The notes under the pieces: model-generated
What the model saw: the letters and a program-made list of their open reading frames with translations, nothing else
Told to the model about the DNA's origin: nothing
The model's database searches: none
From: Roseovarius tolerans
Lineage (GTDB): Bacteria; Pseudomonadota; Alphaproteobacteria; Rhodobacterales; Rhodobacteraceae
Assembly (NCBI RefSeq): GCF_900109855.1
Contig: NZ_FOBO01000010.1
Coordinates: 83,207-147,206 of the forward strand
Reading direction: 5' to 3'
DNA: 64,000 nt
In this document: positions 53,466-62,683 of the stretch, piece by piece
How positions within the stretch are numbered: position 1 is the first letter of the stretch
How the letters are laid out: every line of letters begins with the position of its first letter
Made by a program: the position numbers and the translations under genes

Positions 53466-54218
53466 ATGACCATCCCCCGCCTGTCGCCCCGCGCCGAGGC
53501 TCTGCCGCGCGTTGGCGTGCCACAGCTTCCTGTCGCCCCGAAAACGCGCCGATATCGCAGCCTCTGGACGGATCTTTCCGGTGAAATCAAGGAAACTGAG
53601 CAGGAGGCCCCGGTGCATCCGCTGTTTGATGCGGCGCATTCAGCGTTCGTGCGTGGCACGCTGATCCTGACGCCCCGGGGGCCGGTCGCGATCGAAGACC
53701 TGCTGCCCGGCGACAAGGTGATGACCGCAGCGCATGGGCCGCTTGCCATCTCATGGATCGGGTCGATGGCGCTGCTCCCTCAGGCGCAGGGCACTGGGCC
53801 ACGCCTGACCCGGATCATGGCCGACGCTTTTGGCATCGGGCGTCCGCTTGCCGATCTGATGGCGGGGCCGGGGGCGCGCCTGCTTGGTCGTCCGCGCCAC
53901 CTGCGGGATCGGCTCGGGTCGGATCATGTGCTGACGCCCGCGCATGTGATGGCGGATGGCCAGAACACGTTCTGCGTCATTCCCCGCCAGACCGTCACCC
54001 TCTACCACCTGTGCCTGAGACGGCACGCGGTGATCACGGCAAACGGGCTCGAGGTCGAGAGCTTTCACCCCGGGGCCGGGTTCGACCGCGACTGCGGTGC
54101 CGAGACGCTGCGCCGCTTCCTGTCGCTGTTTCCACATATCCACACATTGCAGGATTTCGGCCCGCTCGCCCACCTGCGCCTGCCGCTCGACACGCCCGAT
54201 ACGCTGGACGTGGCCTAG
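53466..54218 (+). CDS. Hint_2-like domain protein without the nucleophile cysteine
   Basis: A 250-residue protein. The Hint-like core starts AFVRGTLILTPRGPVAIEDL, where the other two Hint proteins of this window have CFTPG, so alanine replaces the catalytic cysteine. Later motifs (LGSDHVLTPAHVM, FCVIPRQTVTLYHLCL) still follow the fold. There is no RTX segment and no signal peptide. It may be a non-cleaving relative. Its stop overlaps the convergent Lrp gene stop within CTAG. Confidence 0.8.
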   Translation: MTIPRLSPRAEALPRVGVPQLPVAPKTRRYRSLWTDLSGEIKETEQEAPVHPLFDAAHSAFVRGTLILTPRGPVAIEDLLPGDKVMTAAHGPLAISWIGSMALLPQAQGTGPRLTRIMADAFGIGRPLADLMAGPGARLLGRPRHLRDRLGSDHVLTPAHVMADGQNTFCVIPRQTVTLYHLCLRRHAVITANGLEVESFHPGAGFDRDCGAETLRRFLSLFPHIHTLQDFGPLAHLRLPLDTPDTLDVA

Positions 54219-54715
54219 GCCGATTGGCTGAGCCGCGCCTCGAGGATGTCGAACGGCACGCCGGGCTCATCCTTGGCGCCGCGAATGACCAGTGAGGTCT
54301 TGACGCTCGCCACGTTGTCGGCGGCGGTCAACTCCTCGGTCAGGAACCGCTGAAAGGTCGACAGATCCGGTGCCACGCATTTGAGGATGAAATCCACCTC
54401 GCCATTGAGCATGTGACATTCGCGCACCAGCGGCCACGCCCGGCAACGCGCCTCGAAAGCCGAGAGGTCCGCCTCGGCCTGGCTCTGCAACCCGACCATG
54501 GCGAAGACCTGCACCTCGAAGCCCAATTCGCGCGGGTCCACCTCGGCGTGATAGCCGCGGATATAGCCCTGCTCCTCCAGCGTGCGCACCCGGCGCAGGC
54601 AGGGCGGGGCCGATATCCCCACGCGCTTGGCCAGTTCCACATTGGTCATCCGGCCATCGGCCTGCAATTCCGCCAGTATCTTGCGATCTATCGGATCAAG
54701 ACGGGATGCCGCCAT
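54215..54715 (-). CDS. Lrp/AsnC family transcriptional regulator
   Basis: A 166-residue regulator. An N-terminal winged helix ([40 protein letters not shown]) is followed by a C-terminal RAM domain ([19 protein letters not shown]). It probably responds to an amino acid. It is divergent from trxB with 198 bases between the starts. Confidence 0.92.
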   Translation of the reverse strand: MAASRLDPIDRKILAELQADGRMTNVELAKRVGISAPPCLRRVRTLEEQGYIRGYHAEVDPRELGFEVQVFAMVGLQSQAEADLSAFEARCRAWPLVRECHMLNGEVDFILKCVAPDLSTFQRFLTEELTAADNVASVKTSLVIRGAKDEPGVPFDILEARLSQSA

Positions 54716-54913
54716 GTCGTCATACTCCCTGATATTCGCAGATGTTATATCACCGCCGTTGGCACACGCAATAATCTTTCGCATTTGCGCAACATCATTT
54801 CCCCGATCAACGGTCGCAGGCGGCGCAATGCCGCTTTGCACGGGGTTACATCCCGCGTCCGGCATCGCTATATCTCGGCCCCGAAATCGCGGATCATCAG
54901 GAAGAGAATCTCC

Positions 54914-55858
54914 ATGTCCCAGACCACCCATACGAAATGCCTGATCATCGGGTCGGGCCCCGCCGGCTATACTGCCGGGGTCTATGCCGCCCGCGCCATG
55001 CTGGAGCCGATCCTCGTGCAGGGGATCGAGCCGGGCGGGCAGCTGACCACCACCACCGAGGTGGAGAACTGGCCCGGCGATACCGAGGTGCAGGGCCCCG
55101 ACCTGATGGTCCGCATGGAGGCGCATGCCAAGGCGATGGGCTGTGCCATCGTCGGCGATATCATCTCTGAGCTGGACACCGGGAGCCGTCCTTTCGTGGC
55201 CAAGGGCGACAGCGGCGCGACCTATACGGCCGATGCCGTGATCCTCGCCACCGGCGCGCGCGCGAAATGGCTGGGGCTGGACAGTGAAGAGGCGTTCAAG
55301 GGCTTTGGCGTTTCGGCCTGCGCCACCTGTGACGGGTTTTTCTATCGCGGGCAGGAGATCGTGGTGATCGGCGGCGGCAACACCGCCGTGGAAGAGGCGC
55401 TGTTCCTGACCAATTTCGCCTCCAAGGTGACGCTGATTCACCGCCGCGACGAGCTTCGGGCCGAGAAGATCCTGCAGGACCGGCTGATGAAGAACCCCAA
55501 GATCGAACCGCTGTGGTTCCACACGCTCGACGAGGTGTTCGGCGACGACAATCCCAAGGGCGTCGAGGGCGTGCGGGTGCGCCATGTCGAGACCGGCGAG
55601 ATCACCGAGATCCCCTGCAAGGGCGTGTTCATCGCCATCGGCCACGCGCCTGCGAGCGAGCTGGTGAAGGGCAAGGTCGAGATGCACCACGGCGATTATG
55701 TCAAGGTCGAGCCGGGCAGCACTCGCACCTCGGTCCCGGGGCTGTTTGCGGCCGGTGACCTGACCGATCATGTCTACCGACAGGCGGTCACAAGTGCCGG
55801 TATGGGCTGCATGGCGGCGCTTGATGCGGAGAAGTTCCTCGCCGAGCACGAGGGCTGA
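54914..55858 (+). CDS. trxB: thioredoxin-disulfide reductase
   Basis: A 314-residue NADPH- and FAD-dependent enzyme. The FAD motif is [18 protein letters not shown] near residue 11, the redox-active CATC is at 136-139, the NADPH motif is [15 protein letters not shown], and the closing FAD motif is [12 protein letters not shown]. It keeps thioredoxin reduced. It is a single gene. Confidence 0.96.
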   Translation: MSQTTHTKCLIIGSGPAGYTAGVYAARAMLEPILVQGIEPGGQLTTTTEVENWPGDTEVQGPDLMVRMEAHAKAMGCAIVGDIISELDTGSRPFVAKGDSGATYTADAVILATGARAKWLGLDSEEAFKGFGVSACATCDGFFYRGQEIVVIGGGNTAVEEALFLTNFASKVTLIHRRDELRAEKILQDRLMKNPKIEPLWFHTLDEVFGDDNPKGVEGVRVRHVETGEITEIPCKGVFIAIGHAPASELVKGKVEMHHGDYVKVEPGSTRTSVPGLFAAGDLTDHVYRQAVTSAGMGCMAALDAEKFLAEHEG

Positions 55859-55875
55859 CCGGGTTTGTAAAAGCG

Positions 55876-55952
55876 GTGTGGCTGCGCCACACAGGGTCTT
55901 GGGATGGGGGCGCTGCCCCCAAACCCCCGGAGTATTTTCGCCAAAAAGAAAC
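55876..55952 (+). repeat. extragenic hairpins with GAGTATTTT motif after trxB
   Basis: GTGTGGC-TGC-GCCACAC (55876-55892) and GGGGGC-GCT-GCCCCC (55906-55920) are followed by CCCCCGGAGTATTTTCGCC plus AAAAAGAAAC. The last part repeats the arm of the 48064-48139 palindrome. It may terminate trxB transcripts. Confidence 0.65.
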
Positions 55953-56026
55953 CCGGACCGGGTTCAGAATTTCTTCATCCCTTGCGCCGCATGATCCTTG
56001 CCGGATCAGGCAACAGGGATCGAGGC

Positions 56027-57094
56027 ATGGGCGCACCACCAGCACGCATTGAGGCCCCGGCGCGGCGCGGCGCGGCGGCGCATCTGACCCGCGCGCAAAA
56101 GGCGGCGATCATCGTCCGGTTCTTGCTGAACGAGGGCACCGATGTGCCGCTGACCGATCTGCCGGACGGCTTGCAGGCGCGGCTGACCACGCAGATGGGC
56201 TCGATGCGCTACGTGGATCGCGGCACGCTGGCCGATGTCGTCGCCGAGTTCGCGCAGGAACTGGAAGGGATGGGCCTGACCTTTCCACGCGGGGTGGCGG
56301 GGGCGCTTTCAGCGCTGGATGGCCGGATCAGCCCGCAAACCGCGATGCGCCTGCGCAAGGAGGCGGGCGTGCGCCAATATGGCGACCCGTGGGATCTGGT
56401 GCAGGGTGCGACCCCCGAGGCGCTGTTGCCGATCCTCGAGGAGGAGAGCGCGGAGGTCGCGGCGGTGGTGCTGTCGAAGCTCGACGTGGCGCGCGCCGCC
56501 GACCTGCTGGGCCGCCTGCCCGGGCCGGTCGCGCGGCGCATCACCTATGCCATCTCGCAGACCGGATCGGTCAGCCCCGAGGCGGTGGACCGGATCGGGC
56601 TTGCGCTGGCGGCACAACTGCATGACGTGCCCGAGGTCGCCTTTGCAGAGGGCGCGGTGGAACGCGTGGGGGCGATCCTGAACTATTCGGCCTCGGCCAC
56701 CCGCGACGAGATGCTGGAGGGGCTGGAGGAAACGGATCAGGATTTCGCGGCACTGGCGCGCCGGGCGATCTTTACCTTCGTGCATATCCCCGAGCGGGTG
56801 ACTGCCACCGACATCCCCCGGATCACCCGCGAGGTCGATCAGCCGCTGCTGGTGACGGCACTGGCCGGGGCGCAGGCTGGTGAGCTGGCCCCGGCGGCGG
56901 AGTTCATCCTGGCCAACATGAGCAAGCGCATGGCCGAGGCGATCCGCGAAGAGATGCAGGAGGCGGGCCGCGTGCGCCCCCGCGACGGCGAGGCGGCGAT
57001 GACCGAGGTGGTGAACGCCATCCGCAGGCTGGAGGCGGCGGGCGAGATCACCCTGCGCCGTCCCGATGAAGAGGAGGAAGACGCGCAAGGCTAG
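56027..57094 (+). CDS. FliG-like flagellar motor switch domain protein, orphan
   Basis: A 355-residue protein with the FliG plan. The N-terminal domain contains LTRAQKAAIIVRFLLNEG. The middle domain is LLPILEEESAEVAAVVLSKL with DLLGRLPGPVARRI. The C-terminal domain contains AEFILANMSKRMAEAIREEM and VVNAIRRLEAAGEITL. FliG transmits torque in the flagellar rotor. No other flagellar gene is near, so this is either a displaced fliG or a paralogue. The start is chosen at 56027, and ATG 55991 is an alternative. Confidence 0.8.
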   Translation: MGAPPARIEAPARRGAAAHLTRAQKAAIIVRFLLNEGTDVPLTDLPDGLQARLTTQMGSMRYVDRGTLADVVAEFAQELEGMGLTFPRGVAGALSALDGRISPQTAMRLRKEAGVRQYGDPWDLVQGATPEALLPILEEESAEVAAVVLSKLDVARAADLLGRLPGPVARRITYAISQTGSVSPEAVDRIGLALAAQLHDVPEVAFAEGAVERVGAILNYSASATRDEMLEGLEETDQDFAALARRAIFTFVHIPERVTATDIPRITREVDQPLLVTALAGAQAGELAPAAEFILANMSKRMAEAIREEMQEAGRVRPRDGEAAMTEVVNAIRRLEAAGEITLRRPDEEEEDAQG

Positions 57095-57115
57095 GGCTGG
57101 ACAGGGCGCGGGGCC

Positions 57116-57475
57116 ATGCCTAGGCTGATGTACATGAGTGATTGGGACGGACGCCGCTGGCACGACATGGGCGGACAGGACGCAGGGCCTGTGCCGATGG
57201 ACGGGCATGATTTCGCGCTGTGGGAAAAGCGCATCGACGCGCTCATGGTGCTCTGCGGTCAAAAGGGGCTTTTCACCGTCGACGGGCTGCGCCGCGCGCT
57301 TGAGGACATGGGCGAGGAGGCGTTCGAGACGATGAGCTACTATGAACGCTGGATCGCCGCCGTGAACCAGAACCTGATCGAGGCCGGGGCCTATAGCCTG
57401 GAGGAGTTGGCCGGCCGCATGGACGAGGTCGCACAGCGCGGCCCCACCTATGGCGAGGCGCAGGGCGATGGCTGA
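57116..57475 (+). CDS. nitrile hydratase beta subunit N-terminal half (ScnB-like)
   Basis: A 119-residue protein. WHDMGGQDAGPVPMDGHDF and MSYYERWIAAVNQNLIEAGA correspond to the first half of nitrile hydratase beta (HDxGG, YYxxW). The second half is encoded by the next gene. The split matches thiocyanate hydrolase, where ScnB and ScnA equal the two halves. The start could also be 57128 or 57134. Its stop overlaps the start of the next gene. Confidence 0.8.
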   Translation: MPRLMYMSDWDGRRWHDMGGQDAGPVPMDGHDFALWEKRIDALMVLCGQKGLFTVDGLRRALEDMGEEAFETMSYYERWIAAVNQNLIEAGAYSLEELAGRMDEVAQRGPTYGEAQGDG

Positions 57476-57746
57476 GCGGGTGCGCGTCAGGACCCTCACA
57501 CCGCCCGGCCATGTGCGCGCGCCCTGGTATCTGCGCGGCAAGGTCGGCGTGATCGAGCGGCCCCTGGGGGCGTTCGCCAATCCCGAGCAACTGGCCTATG
57601 GCCTGCCCGCCGAGGAAAAGCCGCTATACCGCGTGCGCTTTACCATGGCCGATGTCTGGGGCGAGGGGGCGGAGGCCCCCAACGACACGCTTGACGCCGA
57701 ACTTTATGGCCACTGGCTGGAAAGGCTGGATGCCCATGCCGCATGA
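57468..57746 (+). CDS. nitrile hydratase beta subunit C-terminal half, SH3-like (ScnA-like)
   Basis: A 92-residue protein. PPGHVRAPWYLRGKVGVIER and YRVRFTMADVWGEGAEAPND are the SH3-like barrel of nitrile hydratase beta. It overlaps both neighbours, indicating coordinated translation of a three-part enzyme. Order (N-half, C-half, alpha) equals scnB-scnA-scnC of thiocyanate hydrolase. Confidence 0.82.
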   Translation: MAERVRVRTLTPPGHVRAPWYLRGKVGVIERPLGAFANPEQLAYGLPAEEKPLYRVRFTMADVWGEGAEAPNDTLDAELYGHWLERLDAHAA

Positions 57747-58392
57747 TCATCACGATCACGACCATGTTCACCCCGAGGGCCTGAGCCCCTCGGGGCATCC
57801 CTATCGCACCGATAACGACGCCCCGCTGAGCTATTGGCAGCGCATGGAGATCGCGGTGCGCGAGTTGCTGGTGGAAAAGGGCCATGTGACCCCCGCCGAG
57901 ATCGCCGCGCAGATCGACGCGATGGATGCCCGCAGCCCCGCCAATGGCGCGGCGGTGGTGGCCCGTGCCTGGACCGATCCGGCCTTCAAGGCGCGGCTGC
58001 TGGAGAATGCCTCGGAGGCAAGCCGCGAGATGGGCTTCGATATCGGCCCGCTGCACCTGATCGCGGTGGAGAACACCCAAGACACCCATAACCTTATCGT
58101 GTGCACGCTTTGTTCGTGCTATCCGCGCAACCTGCTGGGCCTGCCGCCGGACTGGTACAAGACCCGCGCCTATCGCAGCCGCGCCGTGCGTGAGCCGCGC
58201 GCCGTGCTGCGCGAGTTCGGTCTCGACCTGCCCGATCATGTGACGGTGCGCGTGCATGACAGCACTGCCGACATGCGCTATATCGTGCTGCCCGCGCGCG
58301 CCCGAGGCACCGATGGGATGACCGAAGCGGAGCTGACGGCGCTGGTCACCCGAGATTCGATGATCGGCACCGGCGTGCCGCGTCAGCCGTGA
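57736..58392 (+). CDS. Co-type nitrile hydratase alpha/thiocyanate hydrolase gamma-like subunit
   Basis: A 218-residue protein. The His/Asp-rich N-terminus (HDHHDHDHVH) could bind metal. The metal claw VCTLCSCYPR (Cys123, 126, 128) is the cobalt type (T in CTLCSC). LGLPPDWYK and LVTRDSMIGTG are further family markers. It hydrates nitriles or hydrolyses thiocyanate, and the sequence alone does not decide. No activator/accessory gene lies beside it. Confidence 0.88.
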   Translation: MPHDHHDHDHVHPEGLSPSGHPYRTDNDAPLSYWQRMEIAVRELLVEKGHVTPAEIAAQIDAMDARSPANGAAVVARAWTDPAFKARLLENASEASREMGFDIGPLHLIAVENTQDTHNLIVCTLCSCYPRNLLGLPPDWYKTRAYRSRAVREPRAVLREFGLDLPDHVTVRVHDSTADMRYIVLPARARGTDGMTEAELTALVTRDSMIGTGVPRQP

Positions 58393-58431
58393 CCGGCATG
58401 TGACAGCATCTGGCAAGGCGGTCGAAACGCA

Positions 58432-58461
58432 AAAGGCCGCGCGGGATGCCGCGCGGCCTTT
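58432..58461. terminator. bidirectional terminator between the hydratase and cytochrome c genes
   Basis: AAAGGCCGCGCGG and CCGCGCGGCCTTT form a perfect 13-bp stem with a four-base loop between convergent genes. A/T tracts are on both sides. Confidence 0.8.
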
Positions 58462-58482
58462 GCACTGTCAGGATATGCCCGC

Positions 58483-58869
58483 TTACTCGGAGAAGGTCGC
58501 GAGATAGGCGGCGACGTCTTCCTGACCCTTGCGCAGCTTGAAGGTCATCTTGGAGCGGCTTCCGAGGAAGTCGTTGGGGTCGGTCACGTATTCGGCAAGG
58601 TTCTCCTCGGTCCAGACCTCACCGGCCTCTGCCTTGGCCTGAAGCCCGTCGGAATACTTGAAATCCTCGACGCCACCCATGGTGCGGCCGATCACGCCAT
58701 GAAGGTTGGGACCGATCTTGCCACCCTTCACGATGGTCTCGGAGTCCGAGGCGATCATGTGACACGCCTTGCACTTGTTGAATTCTTTTTCGCCTTTGGC
58801 GGCGTCCTGCGCCAAGGCGGGCATGGCGAGCGCCACCAGGGTTGCGGTTGCGGCGATCAGGGTCTTCAT
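58483..58869 (-). CDS. c-type cytochrome (class I, c2-like)
   Basis: A 128-residue periplasmic protein. The signal peptide ends at ALA-QD near residue 21. Heme is attached at CKACH (33-37). The axial methionine is in SRSKMTFKL. It is an electron carrier, similar to small cytochromes c of Rhodobacteraceae. It converges with the hydratase locus. Confidence 0.9.
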   Translation of the reverse strand: MKTLIAATATLVALAMPALAQDAAKGEKEFNKCKACHMIASDSETIVKGGKIGPNLHGVIGRTMGGVEDFKYSDGLQAKAEAGEVWTEENLAEYVTDPNDFLGSRSKMTFKLRKGQEDVAAYLATFSE

Positions 58870-58966
58870 GGGCTACCTCACTGTCGATTTGGTTGCAGTC
58901 TGTTAGGACAATAGATCGGCTGACCCATGTTGCAAGCTCAACTTTGCCGCAGGGCGGATCCTCGCG

Positions 58967-59668
58967 TCAGCCCGGGAACTCGGGCGGCGGGAAGGCCCCG
59001 TCGAAGCAACGCCGCAGCGCCACGTCGAGATCGGCCATCGTCACCGGCAGGCCCAGATCGACAAGGCTGGTGACGCCGTGTTCGGTGATGCCGCAGGGCA
59101 CGATCCCGGTGAAATGCTCGATATCGGGCTCCACATTGATCGAAATCCCGTGAAAACTGATCCACTTGCGCAGGCGGATGCCGATGGCGGCGATCTTGTC
59201 CTCGGGCCGCGCCCCGGTGGCGGTGAGCGGTTTGTCGTCACGCGCCACCCACACGCCGACGCGCCCATCGCGGATCTCACCGGTCACGTTGAATTGATCC
59301 AGCGTCGCGATCACCCATGCCTCAAGCTGCTGCACGAAGCGGCGCACATCGCGCCCCCGACGCCCGACATCGAGCATCACATAGACCACGCGCTGCCCGG
59401 GACCGTGATAGGTATACTGCCCGCCGCGTTTCGACGCGTAGACCGGAAAGCGGTCGGGATCGGTGAGATCAGCGGGCTTGGCCGAGGTGCCAGCGGTATA
59501 GAGTGGCGGATGCTCGAGCAGCCAGATCGCCTCGGCGGCGTCACCCGAAGCGATTCGCGCCGCGCGCGTCTCCATCGCCTCTACCGCGTCCGGATAGGGG
59601 GTCAGACCGGCGGAGATGTGCCATTCCACGCCGTTTTGATCGGTCTCGATGCGGGTTTCGGGTGTCAA
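58967..59668 (-). CDS. lipB: lipoyl(octanoyl) transferase
   Basis: A 233-residue enzyme that moves octanoate from ACP to lipoyl domains. [20 protein letters not shown], the catalytic lysine 158 in [10 protein letters not shown] and the catalytic Cys192 in IVPCGI are present. It is a single gene. Confidence 0.95.
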   Translation of the reverse strand: MTPETRIETDQNGVEWHISAGLTPYPDAVEAMETRAARIASGDAAEAIWLLEHPPLYTAGTSAKPADLTDPDRFPVYASKRGGQYTYHGPGQRVVYVMLDVGRRGRDVRRFVQQLEAWVIATLDQFNVTGEIRDGRVGVWVARDDKPLTATGARPEDKIAAIGIRLRKWISFHGISINVEPDIEHFTGIVPCGITEHGVTSLVDLGLPVTMADLDVALRRCFDGAFPPPEFPG

Positions 59669-59750
59669 GGCTGGACTCGATGCACGCGGAAGGGAAAGAT
59701 GTGGTATAGTCGTTCAAAGTTCTGCTGCACCTGATTAGGGGAGATGAGAG

Positions 59751-61088
59751 ATGGTTTCAAAGCGAATTGTGATGGCGGCCCTGGCTGCGAGTGTGGCCCT
59801 GCCCGCCGGGCGCGCGGCTGCGGATTTCGCGGATGGTCTGGTTGGCGGCCTTGTCGGCGGCGCGGTCAGCGGCATCATCGTCAACGAAAGCGCCAAGGCG
59901 CGCGAGCGCAAGCGCACCACGACCACCACCACGCGGCGGGTCTATCGCGCCCCGGTCAACACGGTCGAACGGCAGCAGGTCCGTGAGACGCAGACCGCGC
60001 TGAACTATTTCGGCTTTCCCGCAGGCACGCCTGACGGTGTGCGCGGACGCAACACGCGCAACGCCGTGTCGCAGTTTCAGGGCCATATGAGCTATCCGAT
60101 GACCGGGTATCTGGCCGATTACGAGCGGCAGTTCCTGATCTCGTCCTACTACCGGGCGCAGAGCAGCGGGGCCACCACCTCGCAGCTGATCGCGCAGCGC
60201 GGCCAGGGCACGCGCGGGCTTTTGCATGCCTATCGCGACGAGGCGGTGGGCGTGCCGACCTATGCCGCGGCCCCAGTGCCGCAGGCACAGGGTCAGTCGC
60301 GGGTCATGGCCGCCGTGCCGCAGGCGGCGCAGGTGCCGCAGGCCGAGCCGCAGCCGCAGACGCAGACGGCGTCGTCCGCGCTGCCCAACCTGATGGCATC
60401 GGGCGGCGACGGGCCGTCGCTGGCCTCGCATTGCAACCAGGTCAGCCTGATCACCAATTCCAATGGTGGGTTTGTGACCGAGGCCTCGCTGTCTGACGCG
60501 CGGTTTGCCCTCAATGAGCAGTTCTGCCTCGCGCGGACCTATGCGATCGCCGAGGGCGAGACCATTGCCGCGAACCTCAAGGGCGTGACCCCCGAACAAC
60601 TCGAGGATCAGTGCCGCGCCTTCGGCCCGGCGATGCGCGATTATGTCTCGGCGCTGTCGCTCAACGAGCGCGATGCGGTGATCAGCGATGTGCGCGGCTT
60701 CGTGCTGCAATCCGGCCAGTCGCCCGCACAATTGGCGGGCACCGCCAAGGTCTGTCTGTCGGTGGGCTACCGGATCGACAACATGAATGTCGCACTCGGC
60801 TCTGGCCTGTTGCTCACCGCCCTGGGCGAAGAAGCCTATGGCGAATTGATGGGCCACCACCTCAACGAAGGGTTCGGCACCACCCGCCGCCCCGATTTGG
60901 CACTCGCGTGGTATGACGGCGCGGTGACGGCGGTGGAAAAGGGCGCGGAGCCGGTCTTTGCGCCGGGCAATTCGGAGCGCAACTCGCTCATTCGCAAGGC
61001 CGCGTTCCAGTCCAAGGGCGCGCAGGCCCCCAAGCCGGAGGAGACGGTGCAACCCGCCTCGACCCTGCCCACATTCTCGCTCGACTGA
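59751..61088 (+). CDS. peptidoglycan-binding domain protein, exported
   Basis: A 445-residue protein. The signal peptide is near AALAASVALPAGRAAA. A glycine-zipper-like GLVGGLVGGAVSGIIV follows, then a PG_binding_1 domain (QTALNYFGFPAGTPDGVRGR). The C-terminal two thirds, with SHCNQVSLITNSNGGFVTEA, are of unknown family. It probably acts in the cell wall. Confidence 0.78.
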   Translation: MVSKRIVMAALAASVALPAGRAAADFADGLVGGLVGGAVSGIIVNESAKARERKRTTTTTTRRVYRAPVNTVERQQVRETQTALNYFGFPAGTPDGVRGRNTRNAVSQFQGHMSYPMTGYLADYERQFLISSYYRAQSSGATTSQLIAQRGQGTRGLLHAYRDEAVGVPTYAAAPVPQAQGQSRVMAAVPQAAQVPQAEPQPQTQTASSALPNLMASGGDGPSLASHCNQVSLITNSNGGFVTEASLSDARFALNEQFCLARTYAIAEGETIAANLKGVTPEQLEDQCRAFGPAMRDYVSALSLNERDAVISDVRGFVLQSGQSPAQLAGTAKVCLSVGYRIDNMNVALGSGLLLTALGEEAYGELMGHHLNEGFGTTRRPDLALAWYDGAVTAVEKGAEPVFAPGNSERNSLIRKAAFQSKGAQAPKPEETVQPASTLPTFSLD

Positions 61089-61187
61089 GCGCGCGGACCG
61101 GCCTGAAAAAATCCGGAGGGGCAATGGTTTTGCCCCTTCACAATCCCGATCAGGTTGCTTATACGGCGCGCACCTACCTGATCACGT

Positions 61188-61274
61188 GCGGTCGTGGCGG
61201 AATTGGTAGACGCGCAGCGTTGAGGTCGCTGTGGGGTAACACCCGTGGAGGTTCGAGTCCTCTCGACCGCACCA
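61188..61274 (+). tRNA. tRNA-Leu (anticodon GAG)
   Basis: Acceptor GCGGTCG/CGACCGC, anticodon stem CAGCG/CGCTG with loop TTGAGGT, a long variable arm, and TTCGAGT in the T loop. CCA is encoded. It is the insertion site of the integrase element that follows. Confidence 0.97.
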
Positions 61275-61328
61275 GATCCTAATAAAATCAAGGGCTTACT
61301 CTCCCAACTGTAAGGGAGAAAAAGACCC

Positions 61329-62588
61329 GTGACCCGTACACTTCCCAAAGGAATCTTCAAGCGTGGCGACGTCTATGCTGTGAGGTTCTCGGTGCCGACT
61401 GAGGTTCAATCCGTGGTCGGAAAGAAAGAGATTATCCGCTCTCTCGGAACGAAAGACCTAGGTGAAGCCCTAGGCAAACGAGGGGAGGTCTTGGAGCAAA
61501 TCAAGGCTTCCCTGTTCTCGGACTTCGAGGACGAACCCCAGCCGCTACGCGCTCAGCCGTTCCGAGCCGCTCACCCTAGAACTTGCAATTCCCGAGGCAC
61601 CACCGTCCGAGAGACAGCACACCGTTGGCTGAGCGAGAGCGACGGGATCAACAATGCCACCCGCGCCAGATACCGCAGCATCCTTGCGAGGTTCGAAGAA
61701 TACTCTGGCAACTGTGAGGTCACCAAGATTAACCGCGAGTTGGCCTTGGGCTTCATGGATCATTTGAAATCCATCCCCTCCCCAAGGACCGGACAGCTTC
61801 TCTCGCACCGTAGCCTCTCCATCCATCAAATCTGTCTGGCGTCTTACTGGCGTGTCTTGGAACACTGGGGGCTTGTCGATGGCGACATGAAGAACCCCTT
61901 CTCGTCGCTGCTGCGCCGCTTGGCAGGACAGAGGAAGAAGGTTGATCCGAGGAAGAAGAACCTCAGACCCGTGACCCGTAGCGAGGCAGAGGCTCTGCTA
62001 TCGTACATCGCTGGAAATGATCGTCTCAAGTATCAGCGGGAAATGTACGTGACCGTGAGGTTGCTTTGGGTGACCGCGTGTCGCCTCGGGGAAATCGCCG
62101 GGTTGGCCCTGACCGACATAGACGACCAAGGCGACCATATCCGGTTAAAGATCACCGGGGCCAAGACGGAGGCCGGGAACCGTACAGTGATGATTGTGGG
62201 ACAAGGGGATTGCGAGTTGCTCAGAGACGCCATGAGACGTGCTGTAGTGGCTGAGCCGGTATGTCCCGAGAACGAGGGCCTGTTGTTCCCTAGGTTGCTC
62301 AGAGGCGGTTACGACAGGACCACAGGGCATTACCTTGGGAAAGCCTTGGAGAAAGCGCGAAAGACGTTGGCGCTAAATGCCGACGAGTGGGACATGCATT
62401 CTTTCAGGCGTACCGGGGTTTCGGCCTTGGTCAACGCTGGGGTGGCTAAGGAGGCCCGGAACCTTGCAGTAGGTCACTCGAACAAGGACGATATTGGCAT
62501 GTCTGTCTATGCGAAGCGGGGTGATCTTAGCGAGGTGATTAGGACGACCTTTGAGGCGCTGTACAAGGAACTGGGTGTGGGCCTGTAG
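61329..62588 (+). CDS. tyrosine-type site-specific recombinase (phage integrase family)
   Basis: A 419-residue recombinase. An N-terminal DUF6538-like segment (GIFKRGDVYAVRFSVPTEVQ) and a SAM-like core domain precede the catalytic domain. Catalytic residues appear in TACRLGEIAGLAL, HSFRRTGVSALV and VGHSNKDDIGMSVYAKRG. The start is GTG at 61329 with GGGAG upstream. It integrates the element into tRNA-Leu. Confidence 0.92.
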   Translation: MTRTLPKGIFKRGDVYAVRFSVPTEVQSVVGKKEIIRSLGTKDLGEALGKRGEVLEQIKASLFSDFEDEPQPLRAQPFRAAHPRTCNSRGTTVRETAHRWLSESDGINNATRARYRSILARFEEYSGNCEVTKINRELALGFMDHLKSIPSPRTGQLLSHRSLSIHQICLASYWRVLEHWGLVDGDMKNPFSSLLRRLAGQRKKVDPRKKNLRPVTRSEAEALLSYIAGNDRLKYQREMYVTVRLLWVTACRLGEIAGLALTDIDDQGDHIRLKITGAKTEAGNRTVMIVGQGDCELLRDAMRRAVVAEPVCPENEGLLFPRLLRGGYDRTTGHYLGKALEKARKTLALNADEWDMHSFRRTGVSALVNAGVAKEARNLAVGHSNKDDIGMSVYAKRGDLSEVIRTTFEALYKELGVGL

Positions 62589-62683
62589 AGCGCCTTGAGG
62601 GGGCCGGGGGAAACGCTGGCCTTTCATTTTCCCAATGTCTCAGCAAATATAAGCACAAACACCGAAGGTTGAGGCATGACCAC

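Noticed and set aside
54215..54218. Overlapping stop codons (CTAG) of the Hint-like and Lrp genes
   Set aside because: A common outcome in compact convergent genes, with no sign of function.
54413..54913. N-terminal extension of trxB frame to 54413
   Set aside because: It overlaps the divergent Lrp gene and is not similar to thioredoxin reductases. The conserved start is 54914.
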